Shown one piece after another: positions 53,243-62,800 of a stretch of 64,000 nt of DNA. The position numbers and the translations under genes are program-made. The stretch spans positions 280,773 to 344,772 of the forward strand of contig MU646423.1 in NCBI GenBank assembly GCA_026770585.1. The letters are read 5' to 3'. The stretch is from Baffinella frigidus. Taxonomy: Eukaryota > Cryptophyceae > Cryptomonadales > Baffinellaceae. Within the stretch, counting starts at the first letter, position 1, and every line of letters starts with the position of its first letter. The notes under the pieces are model-generated. The model ran no database searches. It worked only from the letters and a program-made list of their open reading frames with translations, and was not told where the DNA came from.

Positions 53243-56200
53243 ACCCAAACCCCAACCCCCAAACCCCAACGCAGGTGTGGACGCGGCCGCTGTGGTACGA
53301 GGAGCTGGCGCAGTACTTCCACGTCTCGATCAACGAGGCCGCTGAGGTCACTCCTAAACTCTAAACCCTACACCCTCAACCCTGAACCCTGAACCCTGAA
53401 CCCTGAACAATGATCCCTAAACCATGGTACCTAAACCGTAAACCCTGAACGCAGAACGCTGAACCCTAAATCCTAAACCCTATACCTTAAACCCTGCACC
53501 TCGAAACCCCAAACCCTGAACCATAAACCCTCAACTCCAAACCCCAAACCCTCAACTCTAACCCCCAAACTCCAAACCCTAACCCTAAAACCAGGCGCTA
53601 GGGATCTGCCCGTCGGCGATCAAGCGGGTGTGCCGGCGGCACGGCCTCTCACGGTCAGAGAACGCTCACCCCTCTAGTCATTACACTCAACACCATCCCA
53701 GTCAGAACACTCCATACCACCCACGCACGGCCTCTCACGGAAACCCTTCCCCCACCACGGCTTCTTCACGGCAACCCTTCCCAACTGCCTCTCACGGTAA
53801 GCCCTCCCTTTCACTCACCAGTCACTTTTCGCTCATCAGTTCCCTTTCACACACCAGTTCCCGCCACCCTGCACTCAACAGTTCCACCACCCTACACACC
53901 TTCCCCCACACGGCGACCCACCACCGCGTGTTGAGGAGCCTTGAACCCCAACTCCCAAACCCCAAACCCCACCACCAACCCTCACACCCTGAGAAAATCG
54001 TCACATTTGAGGTCACGTATTTCCCTCGGAAGCCTCCGGATTCCGGCGTCCGAGGAGCCATTTCGCCTTGAAATCGAATATCGAAAATCATCGGTTTGCT
54101 GATCCCGTGAGGGTTGGTGGCAGGGGGGGTTCCTATGAAATATTAGGTCCTAGGGGCCCTACGGCCTACCGTAGGCAATACCGTAGGCTTAACTACCCGG
54201 TTTCCAGCCCGTTCCCCTAATAACACCCCACACCGCAGGTGGCCGCACCGGCGGATCATCTCGATCGAGCGGTCGATCGGGACGCTGGAGTCGAAGCTCG
54301 AGGCCGACGAGGGTGACCCTGTTGTGTCCGCCGGGCTGCGCACGGAGGTGCCTTTCGCAACCGTCCAGCCCTGACTGCCTTTTTATCCCCCTTGAAATAC
54401 CTGTAGATACCCCTGGATTTGGTACCTCTTTTAGATTTGAGGTTCCAAAGTCGACGCTGTCATGTCAGCGGGGCTGCGCACGGAGGTCAATCCCGGAACA
54501 TGCATTTTTCTTTCAAGCCTTGTAGCCACGCAAACTACTGCCGACATGGTCACGCCCCAGAGCATTTGTGAGGTACATTTCGTGCAGATTTTTGAAAGAA
54601 AAATGCTTGTTCCCGGACGAAGGTGATGGAGCTTGTGCGGAACAAGATCCTCTCGCGGTGCAACCTCTCTGGGTCGGACGGGTAAACCCTAAACCCTAAA
54701 CCCTGAATCCAAAACACTAAACCCTCAACCCCGAACCCTCAACCATCAACCCTAAATCGCAAACCCTGAACCCTAAACCCTACACCCTAAACCCTGAACC
54801 CTAAACCCTATACCCTAAACCCTCAACCCTAACCCCTAATCCCTAAACCCCGCACCCTAAACCCTAAACCCTAAACCCCAAACCCCAAACCCTAAACCCT
54901 TAACCCTAAACCCAGCACCTCAAACCCTGAACCCAATCCCCACACCCTACACCCCAAACCCCAAACCCTAAACCCTAAACCTCAAACCCGAAACACTGAA
55001 CAGGGGGGCGTTCCCGGACCTGTTCGACGACGAGGACCGCATCGGTCCGCCCAGAAAACGCTGCACCCTAAACCATCAACCCCAAACCCTGAACCCTAAA
55101 CCTCAAACCTTGGAACCGATACCCGCCACTTGACACCCGACTCTTGAAACCCGGCACCTTACACCTCACACACAAAACCGGAACCCCGAAATACGAAACC
55201 CGAAACCCGAAACCCGAAACCCTGAACCCTAAACCCCAACCCCCCAACCCCCCAACCCCCAACCCGAAACCCTAAACCCAGAGGCACAAAGCAGGACCCG
55301 ACGCAGGCGAGGCGGGGGAGGAAGGGCAGGCGCGGCAGGCCGCGTCAGGGGGGGGCGCAGGGGGGGATGGGAGGCGCGGGCCGCGCAAGGATATCTACAC
55401 GCCCAACATGGGCGCGGTGATAGTCGGCGCGGAGGTAATACCATATCGATGTTTAACATCTGCGTTGGAAGCCTTAAGATCACCACAGGACCATAGCATA
55501 TCCACGTGTATCTTCTGCGGGAAGCGTTAGGATCGGCACTGGCCGCACGACGCCCGGCACAGAATGTGTGGCTCCCGCTGGCCGGGCGCCTGCGCTCAGT
55601 TGCAGCTTGGGCTTTTACGCCAGACGCTCTTGTACGCACCGTGCTGGCGCTGGGCGCACGTGTTTGGCGTATCGAGGCGACTTGCGGGCTGAAGAGGCGG
55701 AGGAGGGCGCGACTGATGTTCCGAAATGACGCCGCGCCTCCCGTCAGGTTCAGCAGGCGGTGTCGCCGAGCTCGGTCATGAGCCCGGGATCGCCCACGCT
55801 GAATTCCGCGGATGATTCGAAGCAGTGGTACACGCAGCGCCACGCGGGGCTAGTGGGGCGCGTGGGGAGCGGGGGGGGGCAGGCGGCAAGCCACCAGATG
55901 CAACACCACCACCATCAGCAGCAGCAGCAGCAGCAGCAGCAGATGATGATGAAGTCACAGGCAAGCGCCGGGATGCAGAACAACAACGGGTGGGCGGCCT
56001 TCGCGCAGATGTCGGCCACGCCTCTCGAACATCACCCAGGTCTCCACCCCACACACCGCACTTCCACGCCATTTTGAATACCCCCTAAACGATAAGACCT
56101 AGGAACCTACAGTATGCAACCCGTAGGGGCAAAGGGTTGGTTCGTACGGATAAGGTATCGGAAACTCGGGCTCTCAAAGCCCGAAAATCCCTTCGAAGCC

Positions 56201-57030
56201 CGCTGTGTGGCTGGAGGCGACTTGGGGGCAAAATGATGATTGCGTAAGCCAACCCCATACCAATGCGCCTGGAATCTCGGGCGCTTCTGTGGAGGCTTGG
56301 CTCAAGCAATTTGCCCATAAGTCCCCTCCAGGGTCTTCTTCTTCTTGTCCGTTACTCTCGATACAGGTCCTAAGATACGCCCTTGAGCCTTGAGTTGGGT
56401 GATATGGGTGATACACAAGTGTATGCGTCTTAACAACCGGGCCTGCCTCGCTCAGGTGATGCGGGGGGCTGGAATGGGATGGGATCCGGGGGGTGGGGCG
56501 GGGAGAATGGCGGGATGCAGGGCCTGGGGGGGCAGGCGGGGGCAAATGCGATGCATCATCAGCAGCAACAGCAGCAGGCTCAACAGGCCCAACAGGCCCA
56601 CCAGGTTCAGCAGGTGCAGCATTTTCAGCACCAGCAGATCATGCGCGCGTCGTCAGGGCACGAACAGATTATGCGCGCGTCGTCAGGGCACGAACAGGTT
56701 ATGCGTGCGTCGTCATGCCACGGGCGGAACGAGGGCATCGGACAGAAGCGGAACCTGTACCCGATTCCGGAGACGGGAGCAAGTAGCGGGAGAGACCAAT
56801 TCGCGTATGAACAGGATCTTGCGTCGCAACCTCCCACGGTTTGCCCCCCCCCCTCGCCTCGTTTTGACGAGACCAGACCAACTCAGGCAGAGAGCTGGTT
56901 CCCGCGTTGAAGCTCGCATCGCCGCCTTTCTTTCTCGCTTTGGAGCTTGGAGTGGCATGGCCTGGCACGCTCCCTGTGCGCTCGAGAGTCGACGCTGTCG
57001 TGCCTTGCTGCCTGCATTCAACACAGTGGC

Positions 57031-57067
<37 letters not shown>

Positions 57068-57780
57068 AAAGGTTCTGTGAGGAACTGATCCAGCACGAGT
57101 CTTGTCATTCTGGGGATACTACCCCGTGTAGGATGACCGGAGTGACTTTACACGGGGTAATATCCCCAGAACGAGCCCGCCTCGGGAAGTTGGCACAGCT
57201 AGGTGCTGACACATGTTCGGTGTCAGAATTTCGGGTTGCTAAAAGCCAGAGGCTCAACCAGGTGACGCTGAAGAACGTGGGGGCAGTGCCAGTCTTCTTT
57301 CAGAACACCCTCATGCAGTGGAATGAGGCGCGCGCACAGGTGCCGCTGCCCCGCGAACCCGCAACCCTAAACCCGAAACCCTCCACCCGGACCCTCCAAC
57401 CTGAACCCGAAACCCGAAACCTAAAACCTAAACCCCGAACCCTAAACCCTAAACCCCACACTCTAAACCCTCCTGAACCCTCCTGAACCCCCCTGCACCC
57501 TCCTCAACCCTTCTGAACCCTCCTGAACCCTCCTGAATCCTCCTGAACCCTCCAAACCCCGAAATCTCAAACCCTCCTCAAGCCTCCTCAAGCCTCTTCA
57601 GCCCCTCTACACCCTCTTGAACCCTCCTCGACCCTCCTCAGCCCTTCTAAATTCTCCTAAACCCTCCTAAACCCTCCCAAACCATTCTCAACCCCAATCA
57701 CCAAACCCTAACCCCTAAACCCTCAATCCTCAACCCCACACCAGACTGGCGAGCTGCCCATCACATTCATCTTCAGCTGA
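47266..57780 (+). CDS. GAF / cyclic-nucleotide-binding-like / RWP-RK transcription factor, 20 exons
   Basis: Exons: 47266-47322, 47401-47513, 47942-48059, 49162-49220, 49498-49582, 51693-51809, 52019-52096, 52497-52556, 52670-52732, 52900-52962, 53275-53346, 53595-53653, 54239-54347, 54623-54681, 55004-55044, 55295-55434, 55748-56039, 56456-56838, 57262-57339 and 57745-57780. All are GT-AG and every phase agrees, giving 693 residues. Residues about 20-140 resemble a GAF domain (REVAKACGFSHGEALAPRQD, FPPNVGVPGRCWK, VCVAIPI). About 150-225 resemble a cNMP-binding domain (LDFFKHMPESTREELCRHM, WRVVFLGRLAVI), without the phosphate-binding Arg motif. About 280-335 is RWP-RK: [40 protein letters not shown], HRRI. 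A Gln/His/Met-rich tail follows. RWP-RK proteins bind DNA and control nitrogen responses or gametogenesis. The start is the first ATG of the GAF frame; an earlier exon is possible. Confidence 0.85.
48440..49161. repeat. Minisatellite built from the exon 4 acceptor region
   Basis: Units of GCGTGACTGAGAGAGGACGC and GTGGCTGGGTGGCAGG repeat across intron 3 of the RWP-RK gene. GGTGGCAG is also the acceptor before exon 4, so the intron seems to have grown by tandem copying of its own 3' splice region. Confidence 0.8.
49013..49069 (+). CDS. Duplicate of RWP-RK gene exon 4 (possible alternative exon)
   Basis: GTGTTGCCGCCGACGGTGTT... (VLPPTVFLRAEMALKAGLL), preceded by GGTGGCAG and followed by a GTGCGC donor. 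It is nearly identical to exon 4 at 49162-49220 (VLPPTVFLRAEMALKAGLR). With its own donor it ends in phase 0, whereas exon 4 ends in phase 2, so joining it directly to exon 5 would shift the frame. It is probably a duplicate left in the intron. Confidence 0.7.
49225..49495. repeat. Intronic CCCTAAA heptamers
   Basis: Intron 4 of the RWP-RK gene, sense-strand CCCTAAA, ending in an ACCCTAG acceptor that is itself a heptamer. Confidence 0.95.
49589..49935. repeat. GTGTAGG/GTGTTGG heptamer array
   Basis: About 48 heptamers of two alternating types (GGTGTAG and GGTGTTG) in intron 5. Here the G-rich strand is the sense strand, an exception to the usual orientation. Confidence 0.97.
50380..50815. 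repeat. CT microsatellite with 144-base gap
   Basis: (CT)n, with (CG)n at 50430-50445, N at 50561-50704, and CTAT variants at the right end. It lies in intron 5 of the RWP-RK gene. Confidence 0.98.
51290..51692 (+). repeat. Tandem copies of the exon 6 acceptor and first exon bases
   Basis: A unit of 50-70 bp, TTTGTCTGCAG-CGCAGAGTGTTCTGACTAG, occurs at least seven times before the true exon 6. Three copies continue as CTGCAG/CGGACGGTGGCGGACGTC (51470), CTGCAG/CGGACGGCTGTGGACC (51571) and the real CTGCAG/CGGACGGCGGCGGACGTG (51693). Confidence 0.9.
51910..52018. repeat. Intronic heptamers, intron 6
   Basis: ACCCTAA / ACCCCCA-type units, sense strand, directly before exon 7. Confidence 0.9.
52100..52495. 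repeat. CCCGAAAT octamers and CCCCAAA heptamers, intron 7
   Basis: TCCCGAAA octamers at 52160-52260 grade into ACCCCAA heptamers. A local switch from period 7 to period 8. Confidence 0.92.
52740..53590. repeat. Heptamer-filled introns 9-11
   Basis: Three introns (52733-52899, 52963-53274, 53347-53594) consist of CCCTAAA-type heptamers and end in CGCCAG, ACGCAG and ACCAG. Each is 160-320 bp. Confidence 0.95.
54128..54228. mobile_element. CCTACGGTA hairpin family, right half
   Basis: CCTACGGCCTACCGTAGGCA, ATACCGTAGGCTTAACTACC, CGGTTTCCAGCCCGTTCCCC, matching the right half of 34683-34804. It ends 10 bases before the acceptor of exon 13. Confidence 0.8.
54455..54486 (+). pseudogene. Copy of exon 13 3' edge with donor
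   Basis: GTCATGTCAGCGGGGCTGCG CACGGAG/GTCAAT repeats the end of exon 13 (GTTGTGTCCGCCGGGCTGCG CACGGAG/GTGCCT) 139 bp downstream in the same intron. Confidence 0.88.
54488..54618. mobile_element. Hairpin element, TCCCGGAACA..TTTTTCTTTCAA family
   Basis: Left TCCCGGAACATGCATTTTTC, right GAAAAATGCTTGTTCCCGGA, about 26-bp arms. It fills the rest of intron 13, from 2 bp after the copied donor to 4 bp before the true acceptor of exon 14. Confidence 0.85.
54682..55003. repeat. CCCTAAA heptamers, intron 14
   Basis: Sense-strand CCCTAAA and variants across the whole intron. Confidence 0.95.
55915..55945 (+). repeat. CAG-rich polyglutamine tract
   Basis: In-frame CAG run within exon 17 of the RWP-RK gene (HHHHQQQQQQQQQMMMK), coding and phase-consistent. 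Confidence 0.9.
56049..56210. mobile_element. CCACACAGCGG-type element, second copy
   Basis: CCACACACCGCACTTCCACG, CATTTTGAATACCCCCTAAA, CGAAGCCCGCTGTGTGG. See 19175-19308. It lies in intron 17, starting 10 bp after the donor. Confidence 0.7.
57109..57169. mobile_element. 61-bp perfect-arm hairpin, CTGGGGATACTACCCCGTG
   Basis: CTGGGGATACTACCCCGTGT ... ACACGGGGTAATATCCCCAG. This is the most compact member of the family that broke the duplicated presequence at 17247. It lies in intron 18 of the RWP-RK gene. Confidence 0.85.
57360..57744. repeat. CCCTCCTGAA-type repeats, intron 19
   Basis: CCCTAAA heptamers grading into ACCCTCCTGA 10-mers, then back to heptamers before the last acceptor. Confidence 0.92.
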
Positions 57781-57835
57781 GCGAGACTCATGGACTCCAT
57801 GCCGAAGCTTCGACAACCCGGACCCCCCTTCCTTC

Positions 57836-57950
57836 ATGGGTACCTCGCTCATAAGACCCCCCCCCCCCCCTCAGGACCACCATAGGGCCCTTGGCATAGG
57901 CCTACTGTAGGGTCGTAGGGGGGGGTTCTGATGAGCGAGGTACCCCGGTA
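57836..57950. mobile_element. TA-hairpin element, left end clipped
   Basis: GGGTACCTCGCTCATAAGA ... GATGAGCGAGGTACCCCGG-TA. Confidence 0.87.
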
Positions 57951-58030
57951 GGACCACCGCTGGGCCCTGGGGATAAGCTTGCATGTGCCGTAGGCCCCTA
58001 CCGATGTAGGGGGTGCGGGATCCAACCCAG

Positions 58031-58152
58031 TACAGGGGTACCTCGCTCATAAGAAACTGCCCCCCCCCCTAGGACCACCATAGGGCTTTAGGCATAGGCC
58101 TACTGTAGGGTCCTAGGGGGGGGCGGTTTCTTATGAGCGAGGTACCCCTGTA
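58031..58152. mobile_element. TA-hairpin element, near-consensus copy
   Basis: TA-CAGGGGTACCTCGCTCATAA, GAAACTGCC, core GGACCACCATAGGGCTTTAG GCATAGGCCTACTGTAGGGT CC, then the mirrored right arm and TA. The arms match base for base over about 30 bp. Confidence 0.93.
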
Positions 58153-58451
58153 ACTCCCCTTTAGACATAGCCGGTGTGACTTTTCACAAGTCACGTCAAT
58201 TAAGTATTATGATAGGAAACACAAACCGCCCTGCGAGACTGCGGGGAGTTTGGCCAGAAGAGCGCGCCCGCCGGCAGGCCTGACGAGGGTGGAACAGTCC
58301 ACCCTCTTTCAATATAATGCTGCTTCAGGCTGGGTTCTCGCGAGGAGATGTATGGGTGGGGGTTTCAAAATTACATTAATCGGAAGGATCCCGGGGAACG
58401 GACTTGATGTGGGGCACACCTGGTCGCCACACCGTGCTGGGTTGTGAGTGA

Positions 58452-58641
58452 TACAGGGATATCTGGGTTATAAGAAACCAGAACATAAGAACACAGACCT
58501 GATTTGGGTCCCCCGCTTTCTTGATTTAGAACCAGAGGGTTGACTAAGTCTTGCGTTCAGTCAGCCATCTGTCACTAATTAAAAAAAACAGACACCGACC
58601 GATGTCGGAGCAACCGTGTTCATAGCCGAGATATCCCTGTA
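58452..58641. mobile_element. 190-bp element with TACAGGGATATCT termini
   Basis: TACAGGGATATCTGGGTTAT AAGAAACC at the left, ATAGCCGAGATATCCCTGTA at the right. The termini are related to the TA-hairpin family but the interior is unrelated, so it may use the same transposase. Confidence 0.75.
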
Positions 58642-58696
58642 CATGGGGTGTGATGCATTCACTCTCTCTCTCTACAGTGTCCAAACCTCCGTGGGG

Positions 58697-58823
58697 TACA
58701 GGGGTACCTCGCTCATAAGAAACCAACCCCCCGTGGGACCCTACAGTAGGCCTATGCCAAGGGCCCTGTGGTGCTCCTAGGGGGGCGGTGGTTTCTTATG
58801 AGCGAGGTACATGTACCCCTGTA
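58697..58823. mobile_element. TA-hairpin element, complete
   Basis: TA-CAGGGGTACCTCGCTCATAA ... TTATGAGCGAGGTACATGTA CCCCTG-TA. The right arm has a 6-bp duplication (ACATGT). Confidence 0.9.
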
Positions 58824-59518
58824 CATCTTCGGTAATTCTTGGGGTCCGTGGAGCGCAGGCGCGTCGCAGCCTCAGTCCATTTTCTTGGGACTATGCCTAC
58901 AGTATGACTCTGGTAGGGCGGTTTGTGCCTCTGACTTCGAGAAATCCCTGCAGTGCTGAAATAGACTCGCGCCACGCGAGTGGCTCCTGTCGCCCAGATG
59001 GGGAAAGCCACGTTATTGAAACGAGAATGAACACACGCGACAGCGTCAAGCCCCACCAAGGTCACGCCGCGAGGGCTCCTTACCAGACTTAACAGCAGCT
59101 GGCTGATAATCTGCTATTTATTGAGAATCTTAACAGCCAGCTGCTGATAACCCAACCCTACGGGCCGGGGCGCCCTCGAGCTTCTTCCCGGCCCGGCGTC
59201 TTTTTGACGAACGAAACACTGATTTTCAACGAAACACTCATTTTCCAAAACTAGATATTTGGCATGTGCCCCCCACTCTCTCGAAGGGCACACGCTGAGC
59301 ACACAGCAACGCGGCGCCGCCGTCAAAGCGCTGGGCGCGTGCACGCTACACTCGCAGCGTAGGATGGAATGCGTTGATTATTACGGATCGAGCCGAACGT
59401 GGCCATCATGTATCCCCTTCCGTGAAGGCTGCGTAAGATCAGGAACTACGGCGCAGGAGCCGCGCGTGTTTGGCAAGGATTCGGCGGAAGACGAGATGGC
59501 AGGACGCATGGGGCCTTC

Positions 59519-59639
59519 CAGGGATACCTCGCTCATAAGAAACCGCCCCTCCCCAGAACCCCACAGTAGGACCGTGCCTAGGGCCCTGTGGTGGTCCTAG
59601 GGGCGGGGGGCGGTTTCGTATGAGCGAAGTACCCCTGTA
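59519..59639. mobile_element. TA-hairpin element, complete
   Basis: CAGGGATACCTCGCTCATAA ... CGTATGAGCGAAGTACCCCTG-TA, core in inverted order. Confidence 0.88.
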
Positions 59640-59721
59640 GGCCCGAACGGCAACTCAAGGGACTTGCGGGAGTCGAACATTTCATTTGACTGACAATTCA
59701 AGCGTAACTCAAATTCTGTTG

Positions 59722-59761
59722 TCAAGAATTCGGCGGGAGGCCTAGGAGCTTGTCGAGGCCA
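59722..59761 (-). pseudogene. Copy of the glutaredoxin-like gene's terminal exon
   Basis: TCAAGAATTCGGCGGGAGGC CTAGGAGCTTGTCGAGGCCA repeats 59891-59931 (TCAAGAATTCGGCGGAAGGC CGAGGAGCTTGTCGAGGCCA), including the stop codon, 170 bp downstream of the true exon. It is cut off by a decayed TA-hairpin. Confidence 0.88.
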
Positions 59762-59854
59762 TCCCTAGGACCACCATACACGTGGAGCCCTAGGCACAGC
59801 CCTACTGTGAGGTCCTCGGGGGTAGCGCTTTCTTATGAGTGAGATACGCCTGTA
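59762..59854. mobile_element. TA-hairpin element, left arm lost
   Basis: CCCTAGGACCACCATACACG ... TTATGAGTGAGATACGCCTG-TA, directly abutting the copied terminal exon. Confidence 0.8.
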
Positions 59855-59890
59855 ACGGCACCCCGAAGGAAGTCGAGGGAGAAGAAGCTG

Positions 59891-62800
59891 TCAAGAATTC
59901 GGCGGAAGGCCGAGGAGCTTGTCGAGGCCACCGTCATCCTCCAGCTGTTGTACCTGCTCCACCGAAACAAGTTGGGAGGGTCTAGGGTTTAGGGTTCAGG
60001 GTTTGGGGTTAGGGATTTAGGGTTTAAAAATTAGGGTTTGGGGTTTGGGGTTTAGGGTTTATGATGTAGGGTGTAAGGTTTAGGTTTAGGGTTTAGGGTT
60101 TAGGGTTTAGGGTTTAGGGTTCAAGACGTCTTCCAGCTGATGTACCTTCATCTCCGTAAAAGTATTCAGAAATTGCTTTTGGCGCAGCGACATTCACTAC
60201 ACAAACGCTCTACCATTACTAGTAAAACCAAATCGTGCAGTAAATTTCGTTGCGCCAAAGACAATTAATTAATACTCTTCCAGCTGTTTTACCTGCTCCA
60301 GCGAAACAAGTTGACATGGGAGGACTGTGGGAGGGGCAATGGCTCCAATGGCCTTTACCCTACTGTAAGAGGGGTAGTACCATCCGGGCCTATTTATATG
60401 TCCAGTGAAGACCAGTGACACACAAAAGGACCGGGTCTTGGGACTCACCCCGAATACAGTCGATCTTATGACCCGAGGCGGGCTCGTCCTAGCCTCGGCC
60501 CTCACATGAGAGGTGCGCCGGCGCCCCCTTCCCCTGGGCGCCTAACTAAGTTGGGAGGTGCGGTCACACTCTGTAGAGTGTCAGGACTAAGTCCAGGACG
60601 AGCCCACATGTGGGTCCTAGAGTGTAGCGTTGACACTAACGCGTTGAGAGGTGCGCTCACACTCTGTAGAGTGTAAGGACTCTGGTGTAGAGTGTGAGGA
60701 CCTAGTCCAGGACGAGCCCACCTCGGGCCGTTGGACCGACTAGGTCCGCACACACAGCCACAGATCAGCCAGCAGGCAACGACACCCGTCCGCCCTCGCA
60801 AGCAACTGTGGGTATTTAGGCTCTAAAGATACTCAGGGACGCAAGTTGATGAGGACGTCATTTCGATCATGTGGTCAACCCCCGATCTACCGCCGTGTGT
60901 AGCAGGGGCGGGCCGATTTGCGGCACACCGATTTTCCAGCACATCCTCGGTACACATCCACGCGAGCTAGACATGGGAAGACTACAGGGTGAAAGACTGC
61001 AGGGCACGAGACGACAGGGCGAGAGACTACAGGGTGAAGGACTACAGGGCTAGAGACTACAGGTCCAGAGACTACAGGGTGATAACCTACAGGGTCGAGA
61101 CTACAGAGAGAGCGAGGAGGTGATTTCGAAGGGTGGAGCTGCCCCCCCCCCCCCCCCCAAAAATTGACACATGCACACGTTGTTGCGGGGTGGACCTCGT
61201 CGAAGTCACCGAGCAGCTTTCCGTTGACCATAACCTGTTCCCAAGGGTTCAGGGTATCCCTTCAGTGGCGAGTAGGCTAATACGCCCTACGGTAGGGCCC
61301 TAGGACCTGCCTAGGGCGAGTTAGGGCGAATATTCGCCCGTCCGCCACTTGAGGGATAGGGTTCAGTCGTTCGGCACGGACTGGCGCGTTAAGAACCATT
61401 CGCGCAAAACATAGCAAGGTCCTGACCTACACCTTCCAGCCGTGGAAGCAACACGCGTTCATTTCGGATCGAAACCAACATGGCTACCATGTGTTCCCTT
61501 CCCCACGTCCAAACCCTCCGTGTGTTAAATTTTGGTTCAATTGAGGGTTTGGATTTTAAGGTGTAGGGTTTAGTGGTAAGGGTTTAGGGTTGAGGATTTT
61601 TGGTTTTAGAGTTTAGGGTTTAGGGTATAGGGTATAGGATTTAGGGTTTAGGGTGTAGAGTTGGGTGGTAAGGGTTTAGGGTTTAGGGTTGAGCGTTTGG
61701 GGTTTATGGTTTAGGGTGTAGGGTTTAGGGTTTAGGGTTTAGGGTTTAGGGTTTAGGGTTTAGGGTGTAGGGTTTAGGGTTTAGTGTTTAGGGTTCAGGG
61801 CTTGGGTTTTGGGTTTTGGGGTTTCTAATTTAGGGGTTAGGGTTTAGGGTGTGGAGTTTAGTGGTTAGGGTTCAGGGTTTAGGGTGTAGGTTTTAGGTTT
61901 TAGGGTTTGGGGTTTAGGGTTTAGGGTTTAGGGTTTAGAGTTTAGACTTTAGGGCTTAGGGTTTGGTGTTTAGGGTTTAGGGTTTAGGGTTTAGGGTTGA
62001 GGGTTTAGGGTTTAGTGTTTAGGGTTCAGGGTTCAGGATTCATGGGTCAGGGTTTAGGGTTTATGGTTTAAGATTTAGGGTCTAAGATTTATGCATGAGG
62101 GTTTGGGGGTTAGGGTGCGGGGTTTAGTGTTCAGGGTTTAGAGTTTATGGATTAGTTCAGGGTTCAGATTGTGGGGTCTATGGGTTAGGGTTGAGAGTGT
62201 AGGTTTTAGGATTTAGGGTTTAGGGTTTAGGGTTTAGGGTTTAGGGTTTAGGGCTACTAGGGGAAGTATTCCCCAGAGTTTAGGGTTTAGGGTTTAGGGT
62301 TTAGGGTTAAGGGTTTAGGGCTTAGGGTTTAGGGCTTAGGGTTTAGGGTGCGGGGTTTAGGGTTTAGGGTTTAGGTTTTAGGGCTTGGGGTTTAGGGTTT
62401 AGGGTTGAAGGTTAAGAATTTAGGATTTAGGGTTCAGGGTTTAGGGTTTAAGATTTAGAGTTTGGTTTTTAGGGTTTAGGGTTAAGGGTTTAGGGTTTAG
62501 GGTTTAGGGTTTAGGGTTTAGGGTTTAGGGTTTAGGGTTTAGGGTTTAGTGTGGAGGGTTTAGGGTTGAGGGTGCGGGGTTTAGGGTTCAGGGTGTAGGG
62601 TTCATGGGTTAGGGATTCATGGTTTAGGGTTTAGGGATTGCACCTGCGGGAGGCTCCGAGATCCAGTGTGAGAGGCGATCGCGTCCAGCCGACCGTCTTC
62701 CATCTGCCAGCGCAGCATCATCCAGAATTTGAGCACGGGGTGTGGGGTGTCCCCACCTGAGTCCCTTTTTGAGCACGGCAAGTGCCTGAGCATTTTATAG

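Larger units (their letters stand above)
57781..59890. other. Intergenic region between convergent genes, rich in hairpin elements
   Basis: Four complete TA-hairpins, one decayed one and the 58452 element occupy about a third of it. The rest is unique sequence without a coding signal I recognise; 59090-59160 is an imperfect palindrome (CCAGACTTAACAGCAGCTGG). Confidence 0.6.
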
